From Petrolisthes cinctipes (lineage: Eukaryota > Arthropoda > Malacostraca > Decapoda > Porcellanidae): a DNA stretch of 64,000 bases. The notes below the pieces were generated by a model. It saw only the letters and a list, made by a program, of their open reading frames with translations. It was not told the DNA's origin and searched no databases. The position numbers and the translations under genes were made by a program. The stretch is taken from contig JAWQEG010002492.1 in the NCBI GenBank assembly GCA_033782935.1, forward strand, positions 62,001 to 126,000. Reading direction: 5' to 3'. Positions 41,631-52,555 of this stretch are shown here, in pieces (position 1 is the first letter of the stretch; every line of letters starts with the position of its first letter).

Positions 41631-44498
41631 GAATATGGCGAAGATGACCAGGCCGATTGTTCTATAACTAAACACTCAAAGGACAAACTTATACTAGAAC
41701 ACGTTAATGCTCAATCACTACATGCTAATTTTGAAGAAATAAGACTTCTTATTAATGAAAGAAATATAGATGTTCTCTGTGTCAGCGAAACCTGGCTATC
41801 TCCCCACACTCCTAGCGCTGACGTAAATATTTCTGGATATGACATATATAGATGTGACAAAGGTCGTGGCTCAGGTGTCTGTATCTATGTTAAACATTCC
41901 CTTAACTCACAACTAATTCACACCAATGTAACAGGCATAGAAGACATATGGGTCACAATACAAAGTAGGAAACTGCCATCAGTTATTATAGGGTGTATTT
42001 ACAGACACCCAAAAGCACACTCTAACTCCTATGATTATATTACCGATGTCATGAGAGCCATGTCCCTCCGTAAAAAACCTATGTTTATCCTAGGTGATCT
42101 TAACGACGACCTATTAAATATAAACAGTAAGCTATTGCGAATAATTAAGCAAAACAAATTTACACAAATCGTAAACGGACCAACCAGAATCACTTCTACC
42201 TCCTCCACATTACTAGACGTTATAATTACCAACAAACCCGAGCTTGTACTAAAATCTGACGTAGTCCCACACCTCATTGCAGATCACGACCTTATAACTA
42301 CCACCATAGATATTAGCAAACCCAAAAATTCGCCAATCACACGCACATTTCGTGAGCTCAACCAATATGATAAGGACATATTCTGTGAACATATTCTTGA
42401 TGAAGTACCTAAATTAGACAAAATTCTCAACACAGATAATGTAAACGAACAAGTCAACACACTAACCACAGTCCTAAACCATTGCCTTGATCGTTGTGCC
42501 CCCTTAGTCACTAAAGAAATACGTAGACCACCCGCCCCTTGGATGACTGACCAAATACGAGAAGCCATTGCAACCAAAAATAAAGCCCTTGCAATATTAA
42601 AAAGAGACAAACTTAACACAACACTTCGTAATCAATTCAGAGACCTAAAAAGACGGACTAGACATGTTATAAATACAACAAAAAAGGAATATTACCATAA
42701 CGAATTCCTAAAATCGAAAAACAATATTGCATCCACTTGGAAAATAATAAAGAACATAATTCCCCCTCCTAAAGTAAAATCAAACGTTTGTTTGTCTGGC
42801 AACGAGCAAGCTGAAGCTGAAAACTTCAATACATTCTTTGCAAACGTCGGGAAGAACACATACGAGAAAATAATGGCCTCCAGACAAGACACCCTAGATC
42901 TGACAGATACAAGAGAAAGTAACTCTAATACTACCGAACATTCCCTACAGTTCCGACCACAACCAGGTGATGTAAACACAACCACTTTAACAATAAAGCA
43001 CCTTAATAATACAAGCTCATTTGGCAGTGACAATATATCTCTTCGTTACATCAAAGACGCACTAATTATTATTGTTTATTATCTAACATTCATTATTAAC
43101 ACTTCAATCGTCACCGGAATCTTTCCTACGCAGTGGAAACACGCTATCGTCACACCTCTCTTTAAAAGCGGAAATAAAAACGAGGCCAGTAACTACCGAC
43201 CAATTTCACTTCTCCCCATTTTCTCTAAAATATTGGAAAAAATCGTCGCTAACCAACTCTCCACCCACTTAGAAACTCATAACCTCCTTACAGCCACTCA
43301 ACACGGATTCCGACCCAGACTATCAACAGAGACAGCCCTCACGACAATAACAAATGAAATATATAATAATATGGACAAAAAACACATATCCCTCCTAACC
43401 CTATGTGACCTCTCGAAGGCCTTTGACAGTGTCCATCATAATACCCTCATAAACAAACTTATTAAAGTCAACGTGGACCCTTTCTGGTTTACAAACTACC
43501 TCCACAGGAGAACACAGTCAGTTCGCATACATAACTGCCTATCCCCAGAATTACCAGTCATTTATGGTGTTCCACAAGGCTCAATATTAGGCCCAATCTT
43601 ATTCAATATATTTGTCAATGATATGTATGACCATATAAATGAGTGTATACTAGTGCAATATGCCGATGATACACAATTCCTTCACAGTGGAAAGATTAAT
43701 GAAATTGATAATATAATACACAGGACAGAGGAGACCCTACATAAGGCAAATACCTATTTTACAAATAATGGCCTCATGATGAATGCTACGAAAACTCAAT
43801 GCATATTCATTGAAACTCGACAATTAATATCTAAAATACCAAATAATACCATCATACACCTTCATGACAGCATAATACAGCCTTCTCCACACGTAAAAAA
43901 TCTAGGAATTCACTTTGACAGACATATGACTTTCGACAAACATATCAACGAAATTAGCAAAAAAGTAATTGGAACATTAATGTACATAAATAGAATAAAA
44001 GACCACTTTGATAAGCCTACCAGAATAAATGTGGTGCAGTCGTTGGTATTAAGCATTTTAAATTACTGTAACGTTATATGGGGCATAACAAACTCTACCC
44101 TCATTACCAAAGCACAAAAACTCCAGAATTTCGCCGCAAAAGTAGCCGAGGGTAAATCTAAAAAATTTGATCATGTTAGTCCAATTTTAAAAGAATTAGG
44201 ATGGCTTAATGTTAAAGATAAAATAATTTACGATACTGGAATAGCCATGTTCAAATATGTAAACACTCTCTATCCTGATTATCTTTTAAACTTACCTTAT
44301 GTAAGCAATATAACACAGAGTAAAACACGGCAACAAAATGACTTCTATGTTCATAAGGTTAACACAGATGTAGGAGCAAGATCCCTTACAGTGAGAGGAA
44401 CAAAACTCTGGAATGACCTCCCTAATAATGTAAAAAATAGCAATACTTTAGGTACTTTCAAACTAAGATTTAAAAAACTACTCTTAGATAACACTTAA
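41631..44498 (+). CDS. ORF2: endonuclease-reverse transcriptase
   Basis: 955 codons after a TAG. The APE-type endonuclease runs from VNAQSLHANF (about 41703) through SETWL, YRHP, LGDLNDDLL and ADHDLITT (about 42280). RT motifs follow: YRPISLLPIFSK, QHGFRP, LCDLSKAFDSVHH (first catalytic Asp), GVPQGSILGPILFN and YADDTQF (43661-43681). The C-terminal region has the CR1/L2-typical TVRGTKLWNDLPNNV. The first in-frame ATG is 42051, inside the endonuclease, so translation must enter from upstream or the TAG is a mutation. RT and endonuclease frames have no other stop. It would nick target DNA and prime reverse transcription from the 3' hairpin tail. Confidence 0.9.
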   Translation, partial: EYGEDDQADCSITKHSKDKLILEHVNAQSLHANFEEIRLLINERNIDVLCVSETWLSPHTPSADVNISGYDIYRCDKGRGSGVCIYVKHSLNSQLIHTNVTGIEDIWVTIQSRKLPSVIIGCIYRHPKAHSNSYDYITDVMRAMSLRKKPMFILGDLNDDLLNINSKLLRIIKQNKFTQIVNGPTRITSTSSTLLDVIITNKPELVLKSDVVPHLIADHDLITTTIDISKPKNSPITRTFRELNQYDKDIFCEHILDEVPKLDKILNTDNVNEQVNTLTTVLNHCLDRCAPLVTKEIRRPPAPWMTDQIREAIATKNKALAILKRDKLNTTLRNQFRDLKRRTRHVINTTKKEYYHNEFLKSKNNIASTWKIIKNIIPPPKVKSNVCLSGNEQAEAENFNTFFANVGKNTYEKIMASRQDTLDLTDTRESNSNTTEHSLQFRPQPGDVNTTTLTIKHLNNTSSFGSDNISLRYIKDALIIIVYYLTFIINTSIVTGIFPTQWKHAIVTPLFKSGNKNEASNYRPISLLPIFSKILEKIVANQLSTHLETHNLLTATQHGFRPRLSTETALTTITNEIYNNMDKKHISLLTLCDLSKAFDSVHHNTLINKLIKVNVDPFWFTNYLHRRTQSVRIHNCLSPELPVIYGVPQGSILGPILFNIFVNDMYDHINECILVQYADDTQFLHSGKINEIDNIIHRTEETLHKANTYFTNNGLMMNATKTQCIFIETRQLISKIPNNTIIHLHDSIIQPSPHVKNLGIHFDRHMTFDKHINEISKKVIGTLMYINRIKDHFDKPTRINVVQSLVLSILNYCNVIWGITNSTLITKAQKLQNFAAKVAEGKSKKFDHVSPILKELGWLNVKDKIIYDTGIAMFKYVNTLYPDYLLNLPYVSNITQSKTRQQNDFYVHKVNTDVGARSLTVRGTKLWNDLPNNVKNSNTLGTFKLRFKKLLLDNT

Positions 44499-44529
44499 TT
44501 TTATGTAAACATGTCTGCCACAGTTATAT

Positions 44530-45300
44530 CTTAATAATGAGGTTATTGTCTATATATTGTATATGTGTGTGTATGTATGTATATATATATGTGTGTGTAT
44601 ATGTGTATGTGTATAATTATGTATGTGTGTATATGTGTGTATGTGTATGTGTATATGTATGTGTGTGTATGTGTATATGTGTATATATATGTGTGTGTGT
44701 GTATGTGTATGTGTATGTATGTATGTATGTATATATATATGTGTATATATGTATATATCTATATATATATATATATGTATGTGTGTATATATGTATATGT
44801 GTGTATGTATGTATGTGACACGTGCAGGCTAGCGTATCTGTATATATATATCCCTTTATGTGTGTGTATATGTATATTTATACATGTGTGTGTATGTGTA
44901 TATTTATATATGTGTGTGTATATATGTTTATATACAACAGCAGTATAGGTGTATGTGTGCGTGGGTGCACGTGTCATATACATTGCCACCCTCACCCTCC
45001 TATGACTCACACCACACCTCACAATACATCCCACCTGATGGTCACCACCTCACCTCACCTTTTCACCTGACCAAAGAACCCTGACAAATACTTATCCTCG
45101 TCAACCTCCTTAATCCCTAACCTCCACATTCCTTACACATTGACCACTCCAACCCTCTCCTATCCTCTCCCACACACTGATATTTTGTATTCAATGACCA
45201 TTATTATTATTATTATTATTATTACCATGTACAGTATATATTTACCATGTATCGTTATCAAGCATATAATTGTAAGACATGTATGAAGAATAACCACCAT
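44530..45300 (+). repeat. Element 3' UTR with (TATG)n and (TTA)n
   Basis: A degenerate TATGTGTGTA microsatellite (44560-44945) gives spurious Cys/Val/Tyr ORFs. Further on are an (ATT)n run (45203-45224) and non-coding sequence leading to the 3' tail. Confidence 0.8.
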
Positions 45301-45330
45301 AGGTGGAAATAATCTTTATTTATTTATTTA

Positions 45331-45390
45331 TTTTTCTGGCGCTATATGATCTCGCTGTTGCGGCGCCTAATATTAATCAATCAATCAATC
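45331..45390 (+). repeat. CR1/L2-like 3' hairpin and AATC tail
   Basis: TTTTTCTGGCGCTATATGAT ... GTTGCGGCGCC ... (AATC)n. Stem GGCGC/GCGCC. Related tails lie at 21951, 50960, 51120 and 51242. Confidence 0.75.
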
Positions 45391-45392
45391 AT

Positions 45393-45740
45393 GCTTGCTG
45401 TCCCACATTTCTTTCTCCTCCCCTCCTTCAATTTTTTTACTTTCCCTCTGTTCCTTCTGTTCCCTTCGTTTGCTTTCCCACTTCTATTATATCTCCTCCC
45501 CCCCCCCCTTTCAATTCTTCTACTATCCCTCTATTCCTTCTGTTCCCTTCGTTTGCTGTCCCACTTTTCTATCTTCTCCCCTCCTTCAATTTTTCTGCTT
45601 TCCCTCTATTCCTTCTGTTTCCTCCATTTGCTCTCCCACCTTTCTATCTCCTCTCCCCCTCCTTCATTTCTTCTGCTTTCCCTCAGTTCCTTCTGTTCTC
45701 TTCGTGTTTCCTGCCCGTTCTCCCTCGTATCAAAGGGTCT
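45393..45740. repeat. CT-rich diverged tandem repeat, second block, copy B
   Basis: Counterpart of 22008-22345. Confidence 0.85.
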
Positions 45741-45938
45741 TCTATTTTCCTTTTCAAATAATGTCTGCCTCACTTTGTTGTATTTCATCTTTCTATATCG
45801 TGGAGTCAGAAAGGTCAATAAGTAAAGAACACAAGTATATTTTATTGCACTGAGAAGCACTGGAATCGTTTTCTGAACAATAATTTATTCTTCCCCAGAA
45901 TATCAACTTTACCCCCACCAAGGACATTATGATTTTAG

Positions 45939-46154
45939 TTAAGGGGGTGCGGGAATAGGGAGACAGGCTGGGGGGTGCGGGAATAGGGGGACAGGCTTGG
46001 GGTGGGTAGAAAGCCTGTCCCTATTCCTGCCCCCCCCCCAAGCCTGCCCCCCTACTCCCGTAAAAAAACCCAAAACCCCCCAAGCCTGTCCCCTACTCCC
46101 GCACCCCCCTAAACCCTCCCAAGCCTGTCCCCCCCTATTCCCGCACCCCCTTAA
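45939..46154. mobile_element. TTAA hairpin MITE, G-rich family
   Basis: Counterpart of 22551-22757 in copy B, TTAA at both ends. Confidence 0.8.
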
Positions 46155-46210
46155 TTTTTTTGGTTTTGTCTGTTTGACTTAGCAATGTTTCGCAAAAAAA
46201 AAAAAAAATA

Positions 46211-46241
<31 letters not shown>

Positions 46242-46418
46242 TATGTGTCAATGATTAAAATTTTCCTTACCCAAGATGAGGTTCGTGACTCTCACCAAAT
46301 ATTTAGAATATCTGATAGAGCCGAATCTAGATGTGCTTCCATAACTATATATATATATATATATTATTTTGTGTGTGTTTGACGAGAGGATCAAACCCAT
46401 AGCCTTGTTCACCTCCAT

Positions 46419-46597
46419 TTAAGGTGGTAATTCGTTTTTGGTACATTGGAGTGCCTTGATTCCTCCAAAGTATGTATGCTAGGAAACAGGACCAGGCAGA
46501 AGAGCAAAAATAAATAATGGTGTTCTGTTGCTTGGAATAGTTTGGAGGATGCAGTTGCTCCAGATTTACTATAAACACAAAACTACTTCCCCCTTAA
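46419..46597. mobile_element. TTAA hairpin MITE, GGTACATTGG family
   Basis: 179 bp between TTAA sites. In copy A the corresponding TTAA (22983) is followed directly by the GGACCCTGTG MITE, so this insertion is extra in copy B and used an existing MITE-end TTAA. Confidence 0.85.
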
Positions 46598-46753
46598 GGA
46601 CCCTGTGATCGTGTATGATAATTAGAGGCTTCTGATTCCTCCTGACTCCTATGCCACGAAACAAGATCTTTCTATAGAGATGACACTTTTCTTGGCAATG
46701 TTTAAAGGACTCATTTATCTCCAATATTTTGACCACATCACCGGGTCCCTTAC
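46594..46753. mobile_element. TTAA hairpin MITE, GGACCCTGTG family
   Basis: Counterpart of 22983-23138; right TTAA mutated to TTAC. Confidence 0.8.
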
Positions 46754-46762
46754 GTTGAACGC

Positions 46763-47027
46763 CTTAAAGTGGTAATTCTTTTTTGATACATTGAAGTGCC
46801 TTGATTCTTCCAAAGTATGTATGCTAGGAAACAGGACCAGAAGAGCAAAAGAGTAGTGGTGTTCTTTTGCTTGGGGGTGTTTGGGGGGTCGGGTTTTAGG
46901 GGGGTGCAGGAATAGGGGACAGGCTTTCTACCCACCCCAAGCCTGTCCCCCTATTCTGGCACCCCCTCCAGTCCCCCCCCCTCAAAGCCTGTCCCCATAC
47001 TCCCGTTCCATCCCTTAATCACTCTCA
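46763..47027. mobile_element. Composite of two hairpin MITEs
   Basis: A GGTACATTGG-family copy (46763-46880) runs into a G-rich-family copy (to the TTAA at about 47024), corresponding to 23135-23566 of copy A with an internal deletion. Confidence 0.7.
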
Positions 47028-47095
47028 ATATTTAATAACTTATCACGTCACGAGGTCTAAGTAAGAATCAACACAACATTAATAGGATATATGGT

Positions 47096-47259
47096 ATAAT
47101 GTTTTGGGTGGTAAATCTGGAACAACTGATTCCTTCAAACTATTCCAGGCAACAAAAAGATACCATTATTTTTCATCATCTGGGTGTGTTTCCTGGCATA
47201 CTTTGGAGGAATCAAGACGCTCCATGCACTCTATATCAAAAGTATATTATCCCCTAATT
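47096..47259. mobile_element. Hairpin MITE, GGTACATTGG family, reverse
   Basis: Counterpart of 23636-23803. Confidence 0.75.
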
Positions 47260-47364
47260 AACCTCTTGCACAATCATGGTAACAAAACAAAACAACTGAA
47301 CCAGAAAAGTAATAAATGCAACTCCTCAATTCAGTTTCAGAAAATCACAGTTCGTATTATTGTG

Positions 47365-47376
47365 TGTATATATATA

Positions 47377-47422
<46 letters not shown>

Positions 47423-47482
47423 ATCTCGAAGTTATAATGCATAATATATGAGTGCTTTTAGATATCTGGAATCGCGTGCATG

Positions 47483-47531
<49 letters not shown>
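47365..47531. repeat. (TG)n microsatellites
   Basis: GT runs at about 47381-47420 and 47500-47531; right edge of copy B. Confidence 0.95.
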
Positions 47532-47533
<2 letters not shown>

Positions 47534-47846
47534 ATGATGGGAAGGGTGAATATAGAGTAGTAAATTTAATATCTTAAGTGAATCTTAGTGACACTGGTGT
47601 AAGGAAGTGAAACAGCAATGGTTAGTAATAGTAATGATGATGATGATGATGATAATTCCTCTCTTCAGGACAAAAATATTACAGAATGTTTATTATTATT
47701 ATTATTTTTATTTTTTTTTTATTTTTTATTTTTTTTTCCTTTAGAACAAGCCACAACACTCAGGGAGAAGATGTTGGTAAAGGCCATGAAGTTAATTAAT
47801 ACATGGTGGGATATTAATATGAATAAATATTTATATGTAAAGAATT

Positions 47847-48011
47847 ACATTACGGGGGTAATTCTTTTTTTGGTACTTTGGAGTGCATTGATTCCTCCAA
47901 AGTATGCTAGGAAACAGGACCAGAATAGCAAAAGTAATGGTGTTTTGTTGCTTGGAATAGTTTGGAGGATTCAGTTGCTCCACAATTACCAATACAAAAC
48001 TTCCAACTTAA
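47847..48011. mobile_element. Hairpin MITE, GGTACATTGG family
   Basis: GGTACTTTGGAGTGCATTGATTC ... ends at TTAA 48008-48011; left TTAA mutated to TTAC. Confidence 0.8.
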
Positions 48012-48918
48012 CATCGAATGCCGTATGTTTGTCATTTGAAAGAGTTGGTTGTGCAGAGGAAATCGTTCTCTATGATAATACTGTGAAGAAAACGTTTAAA
48101 ATATTTCTGGGACACCACAGTATAGCGTTGCAATTCGGCCCACAACAAAACCGTAAATGGCACCCGTAAGAAAGTAAGGGAGGGATAGATAAAAGCAATT
48201 TAACACAGACAGGAAAAAACGGTGGTTGAAAACGCTTGTAAATTGGTAAGTGTTTTGGCGTAACAGCTTGACCATCCGTACAGTTCTTTTTGAGCAGATG
48301 AAGGGAGAAACACAGCCTCGATCAGCCTCTTAATTTGCCCTGGAATATAATCGATTCACCTATACTATGCACCTTTCTGAGTCACATGGATAGTGAGGAA
48401 TAGAGTGCTGAGCATAATCAAGTCACCAAAAAGAGGCATAATTAATCACCTTACACCACTTCTGCACCTTTTACCACATCTGCACCTTTTACCACATCTG
48501 CACCTTTTGCCACTTCTGCACCTTTTATCACTGTTTACGTACAGTGAATGATCGAGGCATGGTTTCCCCTTCGTCTAGGCTACTCAGAACTGTCCATTCT
48601 TTTAGTTCCCTTCCAATAACTCAGACTTTTCTACCAGAAGTGAAGAATAAAAAAAAACTGTCAGGTATGTTAAATCATGTGTGACAATTACCTAGACTTT
48701 CTTTAAGCATCAAAGTATTCAGGCTGATACATAGGCCTACAATTATGTTGACTGCTATTTGTAAACTCCGGACAACATTATTATATTTTCCGTTCTCATA
48801 TTCTCAATTCATAATCATACATTTTTTCTCATAGACATTCACAATAGGCAAACAGTCCAACGTTGAGATTTGTGAGTTGTCGTGGTTGTAAAGTGGTGAT
48901 GGTGGTGGTGTTGATTAT
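48012..48918. other. Intergenic sequence downstream of gene X
   Basis: No gene recognised. Includes an 18-bp-type repeat TTCTGCACCTTTTACCACA (48460-48535). The 3' UTR of gene X should lie next to 48918. Confidence 0.5.
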
Positions 48919-51900
48919 TTATTCTGGGCCGTAGATCACCAACTTGCACGAACAAAAGTTTGCAGTTAAGTAGTTGAGGAAAGTGATGTACTGTGCCACC
49001 TGGTTCACTGTGAAGAAAAAAACTGACATATTTATACATACATTATATACAAACACTGACTTACCAACGTATATCTTTATGTTATTTAGTTTGTCATGAT
49101 TACAATCCATATTCAATAAGCCTGGCGAAAATGTACCGGCTCACTCATTGAAAGTTTTGGCACCTTCGATATAAATGTTATTCAACCATAGAAACATTAA
49201 TATCAATAATTAATTCACACAGCTATAGGTACCTATTTGGACCAGTTCTACACACAAGTCCTAGGTTCTATAATTACATAAAAGTGTTATAAGAAAGTTG
49301 TCTTTTAAAACATAATCCACATTGATCCTACAAAATCACACAAATTATTACTTATTTTATGACGCTGGTGGTGATATTTTCGCATGATTTTATGATGCTT
49401 TTGTTTAGTCTCACTTACTATTATGTGTTCGGCAGATTGTCACTCACAACATAGAAGATGCCAGACCATATTCCAAGATGCTGTGAGTGACGGTGTAGCT
49501 GCTCTCCCCTGATAGTGACGTGTATAAATAAGGTGTCGTCATCTAGTGGGGCAGAAGAGAAGCTACGGTACCAACATCACCACGAAGCTCCACTGTCTCA
49601 TCTGGTGCGACACCCAATAATCTCGGGGCCTCGCAAGAGTCACGGGCTACTGACAGCCTACAGCCCCGAGGTTGAGGTATAGAAAAAAAAAAAAAAAAAA
49701 AAAATTCATGGGTCCAACTGTACGAGATTGAAGGGTCCAAGACGGCCCTTATAATCTGTGGATCCAGACACTAACTAACCTTCATAAGTCTTGAAGGAAA
49801 GGCCACCATAATCGGCCATGTCGTGTATAAACAAAGGGTCCACTGTCTCATCACCTGTGGTTCCGATCTGCACAAAGGAAGGAGGGACCTCAGTTAATAT
49901 ATATTTTGAACTTTGAAGCAACTTAAGGGGGTGCGGGAATAGGGGGACAGGCTTGGGGGGGGTTTAGGGGTGTGTGGGAGTAGGGGACAGGCTTTGAGGG
50001 GTTCGGGAGTAGAGGGGTGCGTGAATAGGGGACAGGCTTTGTGGGGGGAGGTTTAGGGGGGTGCGGGAGTAGGGAACAGGCTTTGGGGGGTGCGGGAGTA
50101 GGGGGACAGGCTTGGGGGAGGGGGAAGGTTAGGGGGGTGCGGGAATAGGGGACAGGCTTTCTACTCCCCCATTCCCCAAGCCTGTCCCCCTATTCCAGCA
50201 CCCCCTCCGCCCCAAGCCTGACCCCCTACTCCCGCATCCCCCAAACTCCCCCCAAGCCAGTCCCCCTGTTCCCGCACCCCCCAAACCCCCTCCCCCCCGA
50301 AGCCTGTCCCCTACTCCCACACCCCCTTAATTAATGTACTCTTATTAAATTTGTTAAGGTTCAACTCACGTGCATCTTGAATTTGTATGATAAATGTTCG
50401 TAAGGTTCAGGTACACGGTAGAGAAGGATGGTCTTAATGGTAAATGGGGCACCGAGGTTCACTTGTACTCTCTGGTCATACCGGTTCAATGTACAGGGAC
50501 ATTCAACGATGTCATTGACACACCACAAACCACCTGTCAACTGCAAAGAAAGTAGTTTATTCATTAATTAAGAAAAGAATAACAAAGAAAGAACTATGGC
50601 AGGTATTAGGATAACAGAAGGACCATAATAGAAATTTGTCAGCTTGGTAGATCTTGAAATGTGTACAGTGTTTATTATAACTAATTTTCCTCTGTGTTCA
50701 CAATCATAATTATACTGTAATGCAGCCTAGTTCTGACCAGTGTATCAGCGAACGTGGGGTTTCCAGGAAAGTCAGAAGTGGTGTTGATGGTAGCATATTG
50801 GCTAATGACCTGTCCAGGAAAGGTTATACTGTCATCACGGTAAGCTGCCACTGCATTGGTGCCGAGGTCAGTGTAGCCAGGCACCACGTTCACACTGTGT
50901 ATTCTGCACTCACCATCTGACCAACACAAGAAAACACACCACAAAAAAAAAAATTAGGTGACATATGACTTCGCTGTTGCGGCGCCAAATATCAATCAAT
51001 CGCAACAATAATCATATCATTATTATATTCCAACATTTCAAGGAGACTTTTCACGCTATGTATTCTGCACTCGCCATCTGACCAATTCAAGTAAACACAC
51101 CATAATAATTTATTAGGCGACATATTACCTCGCTATTGCGGCGCCAAATATCAATCAATCGCAACAATAAATAGTCATATCATTATTATATTCTGCACTC
51201 ACCATCTGACCAACACAAGTAAACACACCACAATAATTAGGCGACATAATTATGACCTCGCTATTGCGGCGCCAAATATCAATCAATCAATCACCACCAT
51301 AATTACAGTATATCATTATTATATTCCAACATTTCAAGGAGACTTCTGATTGCCCCTGACTATCCCACGAAATAAGAAGCATCCTAACATTGGGTGGTGT
51401 TTCGTGGTCATGTTTCAAGGACCTCCAGTACTTTCGTGAGAGCTGGAGACGGCTTAATTTTAAGGGGAAATTTTTATGTTGGTAAATCTGGAGCAACTGA
51501 ATCCTTAAAACTATTCCAAGCAACAGAACACCCTTATTTTTGCTCTTCTGGTTCTGTTTCCTTGCATACTTTGGAGGAATCAAGGCACTCCAATGTACCA
51601 AAAAAAAATTACCATCTTAAGCATATGTCTACCGTCGACTATATATGGATGATGATGATAAAATATTTGCCCACTGCATCACAGGCCACCGATTACGCTG
51701 ACCTCTGACGCCAGCGGATTTGAATGTAAGGACAGAACATTTTGGATATAAACTGGAGGACCTCTGAATTATCCAATCTATTCACGAAACAGATCACCTA
51801 TTAGTAACAATGGAGTGATTTGTTTCCTGACATAGTTTGAGGGAAACTACAAAATCACACGAATTTTCCCCAAAGAGGCACTACTCCTTTGGGGAAAGTC

Positions 51901-52505
51901 TAGTGTTGATAAATCTTAATTAAGCAACTGAATCCAAGCAACAACAGCCACCACTATTTTTGTTCATCTGGTCCTGTTTCCTGGCATAATTTGGTGGATT
52001 TGAGGCACTCCATTGTACCAAAAGTATACTATCACCTGAATGGGTTATAATTATAGCACATTGTTTTGGGTGGTACGGTAAATCTGGAGCAAATGATTCC
52101 TTCAAACTATTCCATGCAACAGGATACCATTACTTTTCTTCATCTGGGTCTATTTCCTGGCATACTTTGGAGGAATCAAAGCACTCCAATGTATCAAAAG
52201 TATACTATCACCTAAAACAGCATCCTATAGAGCGTATATACGTACCCTCGAAGGTGACAAAGTTGCAGGGTGGGTATCTGAGACAAGAGGAGACACAGTG
52301 GAACATACGGGTATAGTCATTGTCAGGATCAGCGGGTACTTTGGCAGGGGGACATCTGGTGAAGTCCTCCAGTGAAGTGTCAGCGAAGAACTGGAGTGAG
52401 TGAGAAGGGCAGGAGAGAAATTTTAAGTAGGAGTTGTAATTGGTTGAGTGTAGTATTTATTAACTATATAAGAGTGAAAATCCTACGAGGGGGTCAGACT
52501 TTTTA

Positions 52506-52555
<50 letters not shown>

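Larger units (their letters stand above)
40607..45390 (+). mobile_element. CR1/L2-like non-LTR retrotransposon
   Basis: About 4.8 kb. ORF1 parts, endonuclease-RT ORF2, a 3' UTR with a long (TATG)n region, then a GGCGC...GCGCC hairpin and an AATC-type tail, as in CR1/L2 group 3' ends. Copy A shows the same flanks with only the 3' tail (21951-22007). The 5' end starts inside ORF1, so it is 5'-truncated. Clade assignment from RT motifs only. Confidence 0.85.
36663..47530. repeat. Segmental duplication copy B
   Basis: Matches 15440-24075. Holds exons 1-2 of gene Y, a hAT-like insertion (38151-39378), a CR1/L2-like element (40607-45390), CT-rich tracts, MITEs and the terminal TG microsatellites. 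Confidence 0.85.
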
